Assembly: GCF_030034735.1 (NCBI RefSeq) | Contig: NZ_CP125370.1 | Span: 1,674,001 to 1,738,000, forward strand | DNA length: 64,000 nucleotides | Reading direction: 5' to 3' | DNA from: Paenibacillus sp. RC334 | GTDB taxonomy: Bacteria; Bacillota; Bacilli; Paenibacillales; Paenibacillaceae | In this document: piece by piece, positions 48,171 through 57,925 of the stretch | Layout of the letters: every line of letters begins with the position of its first letter | How positions within the stretch are numbered: the first letter of the stretch is position 1 | Position numbers and translations under genes: made by a program | The notes under the pieces: model-generated | Told to the model about the DNA's origin: nothing | The model's database searches: none | What the model saw: the letters and a program-made list of their open reading frames with translations, nothing else

Positions 48171-49022
48171 CTATTCTTTTTTGGCATACATTATACCAAT
48201 CGTCTGTGGACCACAATGACTGGAAATGACACATCCGGCTGTTGCCAGCAGCACCTTTTGCGCTCCCGTCTCTTCCTGTAAACGGGCTTGCAGCATCAGC
48301 GCATCTTCCTCAGCCAAAGCATGTACGACAATAATGATATCGTTATCCATATGTCCCCGCTGGTTCAGGGCATTTTGCAGCATCTGATCCAGCGCCTTTT
48401 CACGTTTGCCGCGGACTTTGTACGCAGGTGTCATTTTTCCGTCTATTACTTTGATCACCGGACGAATTTTGAGCAGACTACCGATCAGATTTTGCATCCC
48501 TGAGCATCTTCCGCCCTTGTACAGATACTCGAGCGTATCAATCACGAATTCCGTGTCTATCAGGGGGCGGGTTCTCGTCAACATGTCCACAATCTGTTCC
48601 ATTGTACTGTTGTTGGCTGCGGCGCGTGCGGCCTTCATCACGAGCATGCCAAAGCCGCACGACAGATTCAGGGAATCAAAGACGGTAACACGGCCTTTCG
48701 GGAACTCGGAAGCAGCGAGCAGCGCATTTTGATAGGTTGAGGACAGCTCGGAAGACAGACTGATATATAAAATGTCGTCCCCTTGTTCTATGTAGGGAGC
48801 AAAGGCTTGAATAAAGTCCGATGGAGAAGGTGCGGCGGTTCGTGGCAAATGTCCCTCACGACTTACGCGCTGAAATAACTGTTCTGGCTGGATATCCACA
48901 CCATCCCTTAATGATTCATCCCCAAACACCGTATACAATGGTACAATGCCAATCTCGTACTGTTCGCGCCATTGGACTGGAATATCACTGGTACTGTCCG
49001 CAAAAATTTTGATTTTGTTCAT
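48171..49022 (-). CDS. DegV-family fatty-acid-binding protein
   Basis: A 283-residue DegV protein that binds a fatty acid and presents it to the FakA kinase in phospholipid synthesis. IFADSTSDIP (6-15) and YISLSSELSSTYQNA (about 84-98), the ligand carboxylate loops, are typical, as is PFSDF-like APSPSDFI. The ATG has a modest site (AGAGAGGATTC). Single gene with its own terminator. Confidence 0.92.
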   Translation of the reverse strand: MNKIKIFADSTSDIPVQWREQYEIGIVPLYTVFGDESLRDGVDIQPEQLFQRVSREGHLPRTAAPSPSDFIQAFAPYIEQGDDILYISLSSELSSTYQNALLAASEFPKGRVTVFDSLNLSCGFGMLVMKAARAAANNSTMEQIVDMLTRTRPLIDTEFVIDTLEYLYKGGRCSGMQNLIGSLLKIRPVIKVIDGKMTPAYKVRGKREKALDQMLQNALNQRGHMDNDIIIVVHALAEEDALMLQARLQEETGAQKVLLATAGCVISSHCGPQTIGIMYAKKE

Positions 49023-49054
49023 ACATTGAATCCTCTCTGTGTGATGCGGAGAAA

Positions 49055-49528
49055 TTATAAGGATTGCACAGAGGAAGGATAGATATCCGCTGTGTTACTC
49101 GGAACGGCAAGACCCATGGCCAGAAGTGCAATGAAGCCCAAAATAATGAACGCATTAATGATTAACCCTGCAATGGCAAATCCTTTCTTACGGTTCTTCA
49201 ACGCAATTCCAATAATGCCGACCACAAGCCCGGCGCAATTCAATAACAGACTGCCTAAAAATACAAAAGGAAGCAGGACGGTTCCGGTTTGTTGCAGAAC
49301 AACTTCCGGGTCCAGGGTTTGGTATTGGCTGAAATGAGCCAACAGATTAATGACCATAACAGCCAGAATGATATACCCGATCAGGCTGACGAGCGACATA
49401 ATAAAAGAAGCAATACCGGGACCGGAATGCTTGAGCTTGACTGGAGGCTGGAAGACGGGAGCTTCTGAAAAAACAGGATGCTCCTCAGACGCGACAGGCT
49501 TTTGCAGATTAGGATCTTGGTTACTCAT
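49055..49528 (-). CDS. Small membrane protein, DUF4190-like
   Basis: A 157-residue membrane protein. The first 40 residues are proline-rich and cytoplasmic; then come three hydrophobic segments, the last two flanking NRKKGFAIAGLIINAFII, a layout seen in DUF4190-type proteins. The start is ATG 49528 after AAGGAGTTGAAAAG; the frame extends 19 codons upstream without support. Function unknown. Confidence 0.75.
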   Translation of the reverse strand: MSNQDPNLQKPVASEEHPVFSEAPVFQPPVKLKHSGPGIASFIMSLVSLIGYIILAVMVINLLAHFSQYQTLDPEVVLQQTGTVLLPFVFLGSLLLNCAGLVVGIIGIALKNRKKGFAIAGLIINAFIILGFIALLAMGLAVPSNTADIYPSSVQSL

Positions 49529-49747
49529 CTTTTCAACTCCTTGAACATTATCCGAACAGGTACTAATTTTCCACAAAATGAACAAAAAAGCAAGGGACCT
49601 TACACATTACCCTCCAAAAGACAGGGTTTAATCATGGAATTCTGTAGGGTTTAAATTTAAATGGAGTGGCTGGCAAACTTCATATAGATTCGATAAAATA
49701 AGGAGATAGCTTGGATTAGAGGATGAGATGAAAAGGGGTACACAAAC

Positions 49748-50131
49748 ATGCAACGCAGATGGATAATTGTAGGATCTATAATGATGCTGCTGGCGGTAGC
49801 TATTGGAGCGTTTGGGGCTCATATTGTGAAAACACGGATCGACGCAGACGCTTTGGCCGTGTATGAAACTGGTGTGAAATATCATATGATTCACGCTGTC
49901 GGTTTGCTGATCATTGCATTGGCTGCGGGACAGTGGGGAGCGTCGACTCGTTTAAAATGGGCAGCGCGACTGCTGTTTACGGGAATCATTTTGTTTTCCG
50001 GCAGCTTGTATGTGCTGAGCTTGACCGGGATTCGTGTGCTAGGTGCCATTACCCCGCTGGGGGGCGTGTGTTTTATCGCAGGTTGGCTTTTGGTGGCATT
50101 AGCTGCCTGGAGTCTGAAGAAAGAGGATTAA
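49748..50131 (+). CDS. DUF423-family membrane protein
   Basis: A 127-residue protein with four hydrophobic helices. AVAIGAFGAHIVKTRID (16-32), YHMIHAVGLLIIAL and GAITPLGGVCFIAGW are conserved in DUF423 (B. subtilis YwdK). Function unknown. Followed by a strong terminator. Confidence 0.92.
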   Translation: MQRRWIIVGSIMMLLAVAIGAFGAHIVKTRIDADALAVYETGVKYHMIHAVGLLIIALAAGQWGASTRLKWAARLLFTGIILFSGSLYVLSLTGIRVLGAITPLGGVCFIAGWLLVALAAWSLKKED

Positions 50132-50153
50132 TTTAACTTTCCAGATCATATCA

Positions 50154-50207
50154 CAAAAAAGAGAATCGCTTGGAAAGACATAACGTTTTTCCGGCGGTTC
50201 TCTTTTT
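50154..50207. terminator. Bidirectional terminator
   Basis: AAAAAGAGAATCGC pairs with GCGGTTCTCTTTTT (one G-T pair). It serves the DUF423 gene and possibly the convergent gene at 50241. Confidence 0.85.
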
Positions 50208-50240
50208 GCGTGTTTATTTCATGTTGTAAGGGCTTTACAT

Positions 50241-50792
50241 TTACGATGTGATTTCATCGATTTCATTCATTTTAAAGGAGTATACTTGCTTCTCATCTAC
50301 ATGGTACACACTCAGTAAGTTATTCTCATGATCCAAATTAAGGATGCGACATGGGATGCTTCGTTGTCCGCCATAGCGATTTACGATTAGCCGTACAAGC
50401 GTATTATCATGTATATAGCGTTTGATCCAATCATAGGTGCTAAGTTCTTGTTGTGGTGCAGGCTTCGGCTGTATGTGGGATTGTTTGATCTCTTGAGCGA
50501 CAGGTGGCTTGTTCGTAGGAGCGACATTAGATTTCTTTTTGGAAAACTTCTCTGCTAGCGCAGTAGCAGCATCAGACGAGCCGTTAGCGGCTGATTGTTT
50601 TTTTAAGTGTAATGCAGCCTCAATCAAATTACCAAGCTCAATACCGGACTGAACCCGACTATCTGCAATTTGTTCATGTTGAGTCAAGAGGTTAAGCAGG
50701 AAATGAAGGGCCTCTACATTGGAACGACCTTTAACTAATACATCTACATTAAATAAATAACTGGTTTCATCTTGATTTGATTCTTTTTTCAT
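50241..50792 (-). CDS. Hypothetical protein with Lsm-like C-terminus
   Basis: A 183-residue soluble protein of no family I recognise. The N-terminal 75 residues are helical, then a Pro/Lys/Gln-rich linker (about 85-115), then a compact beta-rich C-terminus (YDWIKRYIHDNTLVRLIVN, GGQRSIPCRILNLDHENNLL) whose strand pattern recalls Sm/Hfq-type folds. ATG with GGAGGATG. Probably expressed alone. Confidence 0.65.
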   Translation of the reverse strand: MKKESNQDETSYLFNVDVLVKGRSNVEALHFLLNLLTQHEQIADSRVQSGIELGNLIEAALHLKKQSAANGSSDAATALAEKFSKKKSNVAPTNKPPVAQEIKQSHIQPKPAPQQELSTYDWIKRYIHDNTLVRLIVNRYGGQRSIPCRILNLDHENNLLSVYHVDEKQVYSFKMNEIDEITS

Positions 50793-51530
50793 ACATCCTC
50801 CAGCCCAAGCCCTGGGTAATTAGTCTTTTATAGTACCTATCAATATATCATTAAAACGTAATCTGTCATAGTACCTTAGGCTCTGTTATGGAGATTAACA
50901 AAAATAGGTCCTGTATAAACTGTATATCAATGGTGTGTTCACATTTATTCACCTACACAAACGCGAAAATACTGTATACAATATCCCAGACGAAAAATGA
51001 GGAGGTGCATGGTTGAACGAAGATACACAAGGACCCCGTCGGATAAAGTTTTGTGAAGTCCTGCAAGTGATCACCAATTGATGAAAATACCAACTTGTAC
51101 TATACATATACAGAGAATAAACGAGAGTGAGAGCGAAATCAAGCAGTTTGAATTTTAAATATTTCCTTTTGATTTTTTCGGTTTAAGCGAAGACAACAAA
51201 ATAGTAAGGAATTAATGTAGTTATTTGTAAATACATTTCAAAATCTATACCGTCTCTTTACATTCAGAAAACATGTTCTAAAGGAACTTAATGGTAATAT
51301 GTATGGAAAGTGGAGAAAAGTGGATAACATAAGACTCCGTTAGCGGCTTCATCTGCGCTGATGAGTGATTTCAGGGAAGGGGCATTCTGTCGGGATGCTC
51401 TTTTTCACTTGCCGTTATAGATAGCTCGGTGGAACCCTAGCATAAATAACGGCAAGCTCATTTGAATGGTAAGTGTTGGAGCATGTAAAGTGTTCAGAGT
51501 GATTTAGGTTTAGCAATAGATGGACTAAGT
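50793..51530. other. Gene-free stretch with hairpins and one possible sORF
   Basis: No convincing gene in 738 bases. An 11-base inverted repeat (CTTGCCGTTAT at 51408, ATAACGGCAAG at 51446) and a weak hairpin with TTTTT near 51390-51405 lie near the 3' end of the Nudix gene. At 51014, after GAGGAGGTGCATGG, a TTG opens 22 codons (NEDTQGPRRIKFCEVLQ), which may be a relic. Confidence 0.5.
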
Positions 51531-52502
51531 CTAGGGCTGGGTTACTGGTGGGAGATCCTCAAGATGTTCGAAAATAAGCAGTTGCTTCTCTCTTGCGACC
51601 TTTACCATTTCATCAGCACCCTGCGAGGGCCCTCCAATTCGAAGCACTGCATCGCAGTGATCTAGCAGGCGAATGGAGGACGGATGGAAAATGCGGTTGA
51701 AAACCTCATCTCCCAAAGAAGTGGAACCAGCTGTGGCGATTAGGGGCAATGCATACCACTCCCCTAGAACCGGTAAATGCCCAGTTTCATAAACTTGAAG
51801 AGCAATTTCATTCATGAACTGAACATTTTTCTCGATCAGCACGGGATCATCTGACGTTCCGGAACGATAAGGTCCCGCTATAAGAATATGCAACGAATTT
51901 GTTTTTTCCTTTAAAAGACCATGGATTTGAGCGTATTGGAGCAGCAAAATCGTCTTGGCATCACGAATTTCTCCGCTTTTGACCAAATTGAGCGCCTGAA
52001 TAAAAGGAAGCTCTACCACTTCAATGTTTTCTTGATCATCCTCGAGTCCACCACCCAGTCCTGTTGCCATATCTTCGTTATACTCTGCTACAAAAAAGTA
52101 CAGGATTTCGGTAACCGATCCGGGCGACATGTAGGCCTCACCAACCTTTTGTACACAGTCCACACGGTACCCTGTCTCTTCCTCCGTTTCCCGCAGGATA
52201 CTTTCCTCCGGTGTCTCTTTATCGAGCAGACCTGCACAGGTTTCGATAAGCATTCCCGTCTCATTACCGTTCTGGTAGGTTGGCATTCGGAACTGTCTGG
52301 TCAATACTACGGTTTGTTTTTTTCGATTATAGAGAAGGATTGTTGCTCCGTTGCCGCGGTCGTACACTTCACGGGATTGTGTCTCCCATTGACCACTGTT
52401 TTTTTCATACTCGAACGTGACTTTCTTTAAGATGTACCAGTTATCCGATAAAAGCTCCTCTTTGACGATCCGTATTCTTGGTTGTTGCCCCGTTGCTTTC
52501 AT
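51531..52502 (-). CDS. Nudix hydrolase fused to a nucleoside 2-deoxyribosyltransferase-like domain
   Basis: A 323-residue fusion. Residues about 1-200 are a NudK-type Nudix domain with the REXXEE box in [11 protein letters not shown], which hydrolyses nucleotide sugars or ADP-ribose-like compounds. Residues about 205-320 ([43 protein letters not shown]) match the DUF4406/nucleoside deoxyribosyltransferase fold. ATG 52502 is eight bases after GGAGG; ATG 52508, which overlaps the stop of the next gene, is too close to that site. Translationally coupled to the MerR-methyltransferase gene. Confidence 0.85.
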   Translation of the reverse strand: MKATGQQPRIRIVKEELLSDNWYILKKVTFEYEKNSGQWETQSREVYDRGNGATILLYNRKKQTVVLTRQFRMPTYQNGNETGMLIETCAGLLDKETPEESILRETEEETGYRVDCVQKVGEAYMSPGSVTEILYFFVAEYNEDMATGLGGGLEDDQENIEVVELPFIQALNLVKSGEIRDAKTILLLQYAQIHGLLKEKTNSLHILIAGPYRSGTSDDPVLIEKNVQFMNEIALQVYETGHLPVLGEWYALPLIATAGSTSLGDEVFNRIFHPSSIRLLDHCDAVLRIGGPSQGADEMVKVAREKQLLIFEHLEDLPPVTQP

Positions 52503-52504
52503 GT

Positions 52505-53689
52505 TCATTTCCTCCCTAGAAATATTCCATTTTCTTTCGTCAGTTGAAGGACACCAGTCTGCTTCAGGTTTTGGTTGACATGGATACGAAACATATCGAT
52601 GGCCTTTCCTACAAGTCGTTCCCTTGCATTCATCGGAGTCGAAATCATATAATCGATCAGGGGTTCCGCTTCGTCTACCATCAGGCGGTCGTCGTAATGG
52701 AGCAACAGAAGATTAGAAAAGCATGAAGACAGCAAGTCCATTCCGTTACCTAGGTGGAACCGATGAATCGCTTGGTCTAATACGCGAAGATCGGGGTCGA
52801 AGGAAGCCGCCAAGTCCTCAAGCTCCTGAAGGTGTTGCGTACTCATCGTCGACGTGCAAACTAGTCCACCTGGCTTTAGAACACGGTGCATTTCCTCGAT
52901 CGCTCTGGGGATGTCCGAGACGTGATAAAGCATATTGTTAGCAAGCACTACATCGAATTGCTCATCGTGAAAAGGGAGCTGCTGGGCGTCAGCCGACAAA
53001 AATTTAAACATTGCATTGCTGCTTCCTAAGCGGCAACGTGCTTCCTCCACCATTCCGCTGGAGATATCGGTAAGCGTAATGCGCCAGCTATTGGGAATTC
53101 GTTCGGCATTTCTTAACCAAAAGGTCCCGTCACCGCAACCCAACTCGAGAATATGGGCTTCCGGTGTCACCTCCAGCTGATCAAAAACCCAACGATGCCA
53201 GCCTTGAGGATTCGTACTGAACTTGTCGTAAAGATTGATCCGTGCTTGCAAACGGGTGGCCGTCCGATATTGATCCCCCCAATTCTCTTCCTTCTGTACG
53301 GCTTGTATAAGCTCCGCGAAGCGATCCAAATCGGCTCCATCGGCCAACTTTTCCAAAGCTTTTCGAATAGCATGGACGATATGTTCCGTATGAGCGATCT
53401 TCTTCTGGAGAATATCGAGCTGTGCTTCCAACGAAAGTCTGATGTCCCCATCGGATATCAACTCTGCGTTTAAGATGTCTTTAATTTCTTGAAGAGATAG
53501 CCCGACATACTTCAACGTCTGAATCCGCTGCAGTCGTTTCAGTTCCTTCACCGTATACTTGCGAGCAGAGCCAGAATGATGGTCTTCCGGGGTCAATAGT
53601 CCAATCTGATCGTAATATCGCAAAGTTCGGAGTGTCATACCTGTACTTTTGGCAAGCTGCCCAGTCGATAAATAATCTCCTTTGCTCAA
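52505..53689 (-). CDS. MerR-type regulator fused to a SAM-dependent methyltransferase
   Basis: A 394-residue fusion. Residues about 5-75 are a MerR winged helix ([26 protein letters not shown]), then a coiled dimerisation helix, then a class I methyltransferase domain with [12 protein letters not shown] (motif I) and [13 protein letters not shown]. Start TTG 53689 is placed by AGGAGGGAGAACC; earlier ATGs lie inside or before that site. The promoter has a MerR-type 19-base spacer with a palindrome. Effector binding may trigger methylation of a toxic compound; this is inference. Confidence 0.88.
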   Translation of the reverse strand: MSKGDYLSTGQLAKSTGMTLRTLRYYDQIGLLTPEDHHSGSARKYTVKELKRLQRIQTLKYVGLSLQEIKDILNAELISDGDIRLSLEAQLDILQKKIAHTEHIVHAIRKALEKLADGADLDRFAELIQAVQKEENWGDQYRTATRLQARINLYDKFSTNPQGWHRWVFDQLEVTPEAHILELGCGDGTFWLRNAERIPNSWRITLTDISSGMVEEARCRLGSSNAMFKFLSADAQQLPFHDEQFDVVLANNMLYHVSDIPRAIEEMHRVLKPGGLVCTSTMSTQHLQELEDLAASFDPDLRVLDQAIHRFHLGNGMDLLSSCFSNLLLLHYDDRLMVDEAEPLIDYMISTPMNARERLVGKAIDMFRIHVNQNLKQTGVLQLTKENGIFLGRK

Positions 53690-53741
53690 CAGGTTCTCCC
53701 TCCTTCCCATGCATTGATTTTCCAGTATAACCAACTAGGTT

Positions 53742-53772
53742 AGTATACTTGGTGACGTAACGTCACCAGCAA
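53742..53772 (-). promoter_or_regulatory. MerR-type promoter with 19-bp spacer
   Basis: On the minus strand -35 TTGCTG and -10 TATACT are separated by exactly 19 bases. Within this lies TGGTGACGT-A-ACGTCACCA (53750-53768), a perfect palindrome around one central base. The long spacer with an internal dyad is the hallmark of MerR-activated promoters. Confidence 0.75.
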
Positions 53773-53899
53773 GTTAAATTTTTCGATAATTGAGTGTGTG
53801 GAAAACAGGGACCCTGCTGTATGGTTATCACTATGATTTTGATGAGGAAGGTGGAAGGGGTTATTGAAGGTATAGATAAACGGTTATCAATAGAAAGAA

Positions 53900-53919
53900 G
53901 GGGGCCGAAAACGGCCCCC
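53900..53919. terminator. Strong GC hairpin
   Basis: GGGGGCCG, AAAA loop, CGGCCCCC, followed by CTCTTC. It lies in the 305-base gap between the IF-3 paralogue end and the MerR promoter and could terminate either direction. Confidence 0.6.
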
Positions 53920-53994
53920 CTCTTCATTCTGTGTAAACAGCCTGTTTTTGCTTTGAGATGGGGTTCGCCGAATAAAGAAACGATACTGATTTAC

Positions 53995-54510
53995 TCAACG
54001 CGGATTTAATTTCACCTGTGAGCCCTTGCCGCCTGTCTGGATTCCGGTTTCCTTCATTCCGGCTTCTTTCAGATCGACCAATAGTCGCTCTAACACCGCT
54101 TTGGCGGCAGCCGCTTCCTTCGCGCCGGACGATTTCACGACCAACTGCACCGGCTTGCCGGAGCGCAGATGTTTGTCTGCTTGGCGCAGCTTTGTATCGT
54201 AATCATGTTCCTCGATATGAGCAGTGAAGCGAAGCTCCTTGACCTTTTCCTTACTGCTCTTTCCAGGCATGTTGCCACCGCTCACCTTGCGTGTTCCGGT
54301 TTCCTTCTGCGCGAGCGCTTTTCCCTTGCCCTTAGCTACTAGGCTACATGGCGGAGGACTGCTCATCAGTGATGTACAGACCAGATCCATTCCTTTGGAT
54401 CGGGCCATAGCCAAGGCTTCCTCTCTCGAGACGATACCGATCTTCTCACCGTTGAGTCCAGTGAGCATGACCTCGGAAGCTTTTATTTGCTCGTTGATTA
54501 ATACTGCCAC
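53995..54510 (-). CDS. Divergent IF-3-like protein
   Basis: A 171-residue paralogue of translation initiation factor IF-3. The N-terminal domain is clear (LINEQIKASEVMLTGLNGEKIGIVSREEAL) and the C-terminal domain has VKELRFTAHIEEHDYDTKLRQADKHL. The linker is altered: the usual C-x-I-M-D-Y-G-K-Y segment is replaced by a Ser/Pro then Lys/Gly-rich stretch. Start GTG 54510 follows AGGGAGGC; the longer frame upstream is not IF-3-like. Probably binds the 30S subunit under special conditions; not the housekeeping copy. Confidence 0.85.
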   Translation of the reverse strand: MAVLINEQIKASEVMLTGLNGEKIGIVSREEALAMARSKGMDLVCTSLMSSPPPCSLVAKGKGKALAQKETGTRKVSGGNMPGKSSKEKVKELRFTAHIEEHDYDTKLRQADKHLRSGKPVQLVVKSSGAKEAAAAKAVLERLLVDLKEAGMKETGIQTGGKGSQVKLNPR

Positions 54511-54681
54511 GTAAATGAAGCCTCCCTTAAAAACAATGATAAAGCTATCATATACGGAACCCGTTTGCGATTCAATTTGGAATTCCGGGTAGCGGGCAGA
54601 TGGAGCTTTCCAATGCGACATAGTACTTTTCTTTAGTACAATCTTTGTTGACAAAAACCATCAACCCCTATACTCTTTTAC

Positions 54682-54700
54682 TGATAATGATTATCATTTT
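54682..54700 (+). promoter_or_regulatory. Fur box
   Basis: TGATAATGATTATCATTTT closely matches the Fur consensus GATAATGATWATCATTATC. It is 29 bases before the siderophore-binding-protein gene, indicating iron repression. Confidence 0.8.
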
Positions 54701-54728
54701 CTAATGAGACATATATATGCAGGGGTGA

Positions 54729-55734
54729 ATGAGAGAAATGAAAAAGATGTTGAATGGCCTATTATTGTTTACGGTTTTTGCTATTGTATTGGCGGGTTGC
54801 GGATCAGTAGGAGATAGCTCGAAGCCAGGAGCCACTTCCGGGTCTGAGCAGACCAGCAAAGCGGCTGGGCCGGTTACGGTTAAAGACGATCACGGGGAAG
54901 TCAAGCTGGACAAGCCAGCGGAACGTGTCGTTGTCCTGGAATGGACGTTTACCGAAGATCTGATCGCGCTGGGTGTGCAGCCTGTTGGTAATGCGGACAA
55001 CGAAGACTATAAGCTGTGGGTAACGCCGGAGGCGAAACTGGCTGATTCGGTCACTGATATCGGTACACGGGGCGAACCGAATTTGGAAGCGATCGCGGCG
55101 CTCAAGCCGGACCTTATTATCTCTAACGCAGACAATAATGCAGCGATTTACGCACAGCTTAAGGGGAATCGCACCAACGATAGAATATGATCCTTACAAA
55201 GGAAACGGTTATGATTACGACCGCATGGTCGAGATCTTTAAGCAGATCGCTATGGCTACTGGAAAAACGGAGCAGGCGGATAAAGTCCTAAGCGAACTTG
55301 ACCAACATTATAATGAGGCAAAGTCTACATTGGAAAAAGCGGGAAAAGCGAATTTCCACTACGCGCTGACTCAGGCTTTCACAGCTCAAAATGCTGCCAG
55401 CCTACGGATGTTTAAGGATAACTCGCTTGTAGTTGGGACGCTTGCGAAACTCGGTATGGTAAACGACTGGAAGTCGGACAAAACCGAGAAATATGGATTC
55501 AGCACTGTTGGCATCGAAGCTCTTCCGGCGGTACAGGACAGCCATTTTATCTACATTACGCAGAAGACGGACGATGTATTTGGAGCCGCGATGAAGAACA
55601 ATTCAGTCTGGAAAGAACTGGATTTTGTCAAAGAAAAACGGACCTATCCACTGGACGGAACAACGTGGACGTTCGGGGGCCCAATCTCATCCAAAGTGTT
55701 GGTTGATCAGGTGGTTGGAGTCCTGACGAAATGA
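54729..55734 (+). pseudogene. Iron-siderophore ABC binding lipoprotein (FecB-like), frameshifted
   Basis: A siderophore-binding lipoprotein. The signal has lipobox VLAGCGS (Cys at about 24), then VKDDHGEVKLDKPAERVVVLEW and the TroA-like fold (PNLEAIAALKPDLIISN). The frame breaks at about 55165, where GGGG replaces GGG: YAQLKG then continues GIAPTIEYDPYKG in the other frame to 55734. Corrected length is about 335 residues, normal. ATG 54729 and 54738 are both possible starts. The stop overlaps the permease gene by four bases. Confidence 0.88.
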
Positions 55735-57779
55735 CCCGAGCAGACAGAACGAATTTGTCGAAGGCTTGGCGTGTAGGAAGCATTTTTGGGGGCGGCTTGG
55801 CCGTCCTTATTGCGCTTTTTTTTGTAAGCTTGTGCTACGGAGAGGCGCCGATTCCGCTGCATACGGTAATCGAGGCGTTGACCCAGCGTCAGAATACGCT
55901 TGAGCACAATATGGTTTGGGATCTGCGGATGCCACGTACGGTCATTGGAATCTTGGCTGGCGGTGCGCTTGCGATCGCCGGTGCATTGTTGCAGGCCATC
56001 ACCAAAAATCCGTTGGCGGCTTCTGATACGCTCGGAATCAACGCGGGTGCCTATTTTGTGGTCGTGCTTGGCGCGGTGATGTTCCCCGGATTGCTGCATC
56101 AGGCTCCATTTCTGTTTGCCGCCATCGGCGGCCTGCTGGCGGCGGTGCTTGCTTACTTTATGGGCGGGGGACGAGTTGGAAGTCCGATCCGGCTGGCGCT
56201 TGCTGGCCTCATTGTGTCTATGGTGCTCGGTTCGTTTACCGGAGCATTACATATCTTTTACTCCTTCGAAACGCAGGGATTGTTTCTATGGGGTTCCGGT
56301 TCGCTTGTGCAAAACGATTGGAGTGGTACTACTTATGCTTGGCCCTGGGTTGTAGGGCTCTCGGTTATCGCGGTTTTGCTGTCGAGGCAATTCGATGTGC
56401 TGGATCTGGATGAGTCTACATCTACATCCCTCGGGCAAAAGGTGGGCTTGACCCGGGCGGTGGGTATTGTATTGGCGGTTATGCTGGCGACCATTACAGT
56501 GAGCGTCATTGGGCCCATCGGGTTTGTAGGTTTAGTGGCTCCGCATTTGGTGCGCTTAAGCGGCCTGAAAATGCACCGCTGGGTGCTGCCTGGTTCCTTC
56601 CTGTGGGGGGCGCTGCTGTTGACGGGCGCTGACGTGCTGGCGAAAATGGTCCACCAATCAAGCATGGATCTGCCGACCGGAGCGATGATGGCATTGATCG
56701 GGGCCCCATGGTTAATTTGGCTGATCCTGTGGAAGATGAAGCTGCCTTCCGGCATCGGCGGACAGTCCTCAATGAACATAGGTGTGCGCTCTCGGAAATT
56801 ACCGTATGGCAGGCTGGTCACATTGTTCGCATGTGGGGCCGTGCTGTTGACCGTATTCAGCCTGATGTTTGGAGGAATGCGAATTCCGATGGACGATCTG
56901 CTGTCCGGCCTGTTCGGCGGGGAGAGCGCGAATTCAGCCTTGCTGCAGTTTAGAATTCCACGTACGCTGGTGGCGGCTGGGGCTGGTATTGCGCTTGCGG
57001 TCAGCGGTGTCTTGATCCAACTAGCCGTTCGCAATCCATTGGCGGATGCCTCGATCATCGGAGTTTCTTCTGGGGCGGGATTCGGCGCGCTTGCAGTAAT
57101 CATCGTCTGGCCCGGACTGCCTGTTTATGTGCTGCCAGTTGCTGCGATCGCCGGAGCGGCAGTTTCGGCAGCGGTGATTTTCTTTCTATCCTGGAAAAAA
57201 CATCTGAATCCGTCTGTTGTCATATTACTCGGCATCGCCATATCAGCGATCGGAGCAGCCGGCATTCAGGTACTGATTATCCAAGGTTCGTTATGGGGCA
57301 GCACGGGCTATATTTGGCTGACTGGTAGTACCTATGCTCGAAGCTGGGGGCAGGTGACGACGATTCTGGCCTTTCTGCTCGTGTTGTTGCCAGTAGCCTG
57401 GTGGCTAGCTCGCCGCTTCGACCTTTTGGTATTTGACGATAGCAGCGCCATGGGACTAGGGCTTCCGGTGCGTCGCACCCGGCTGCTGGCGATGGCAGTG
57501 GGTGTGCTACTGGCGGGAGGAGCAGTAGCCTGCGTCGGTACGATTGGCTTCATCGGGCTGATTGCTCCGCATATCGTGCGCACATTGATCGGGCACCATG
57601 TTCGCCGTTCGATTGTCTTGTCGAGCATCTTGGGAGCGGTGATGCTGGTGTTGGCAGATACGATTGGACGGACGATTCTTGCACCGACGGAAATTCCTTC
57701 CGGTCTGCTGATCGCCCTGATCGGCGCGCCATATTTCCTGTACTTGATGTATCGCTCCAATCGTAGTAAGTCAGTGTAG
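55731..57779 (+). CDS. Fused double FecCD-type iron-siderophore permease
   Basis: A 682-residue permease made of two FecCD halves in one chain, as in FhuB. Each half has the RxPR motif region (LRMPRTVIGILAGGALAIAGALLQ, and FRIPRTLVAAGAGIALAVSGVLIQ) and the GxxGFVGLxxPH coupling motif (IGFVGLVAPHLVR, and IGFIGLIAPHIVR). About twenty helices in total. It pairs with the FecB-like protein; no ATPase gene is adjacent, so a shared FecE-type ATPase must act. Iron control via the Fur box upstream. Confidence 0.95.
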   Translation: MTRADRTNLSKAWRVGSIFGGGLAVLIALFFVSLCYGEAPIPLHTVIEALTQRQNTLEHNMVWDLRMPRTVIGILAGGALAIAGALLQAITKNPLAASDTLGINAGAYFVVVLGAVMFPGLLHQAPFLFAAIGGLLAAVLAYFMGGGRVGSPIRLALAGLIVSMVLGSFTGALHIFYSFETQGLFLWGSGSLVQNDWSGTTYAWPWVVGLSVIAVLLSRQFDVLDLDESTSTSLGQKVGLTRAVGIVLAVMLATITVSVIGPIGFVGLVAPHLVRLSGLKMHRWVLPGSFLWGALLLTGADVLAKMVHQSSMDLPTGAMMALIGAPWLIWLILWKMKLPSGIGGQSSMNIGVRSRKLPYGRLVTLFACGAVLLTVFSLMFGGMRIPMDDLLSGLFGGESANSALLQFRIPRTLVAAGAGIALAVSGVLIQLAVRNPLADASIIGVSSGAGFGALAVIIVWPGLPVYVLPVAAIAGAAVSAAVIFFLSWKKHLNPSVVILLGIAISAIGAAGIQVLIIQGSLWGSTGYIWLTGSTYARSWGQVTTILAFLLVLLPVAWWLARRFDLLVFDDSSAMGLGLPVRRTRLLAMAVGVLLAGGAVACVGTIGFIGLIAPHIVRTLIGHHVRRSIVLSSILGAVMLVLADTIGRTILAPTEIPSGLLIALIGAPYFLYLMYRSNRSKSV

Positions 57780-57798
57780 TTGAAGTGGTACGCAAAAA

Positions 57799-57836
57799 GG
57801 CTGTTTCCGAGCGGATTTTCCGTGGGGGAAACAGCC
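57799..57836 (+). terminator. Terminator of the siderophore importer operon
   Basis: GGCTGTTTCC pairs with GGAAACAGCC, followed by AATTTTTAT. Confidence 0.85.
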
Positions 57837-57925
57837 AATTTTTATATAAACAGTGGCTGTTTTAATTCATTTCTTCTGCAAAGCTATCTGGATTTTATAT
57901 TTACAAATCTAATAAAGTAGATATA

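Noticed and set aside
51014..51082. 22-codon sORF with a good ribosome binding site
   Set aside because: Too short and without a recognisable family to call a gene; kept only as a remark in the gap entry.
53794..54009. 71-codon frame in the gap after the MerR promoter
   Set aside because: Runs through a GC hairpin and has no ribosome binding site.
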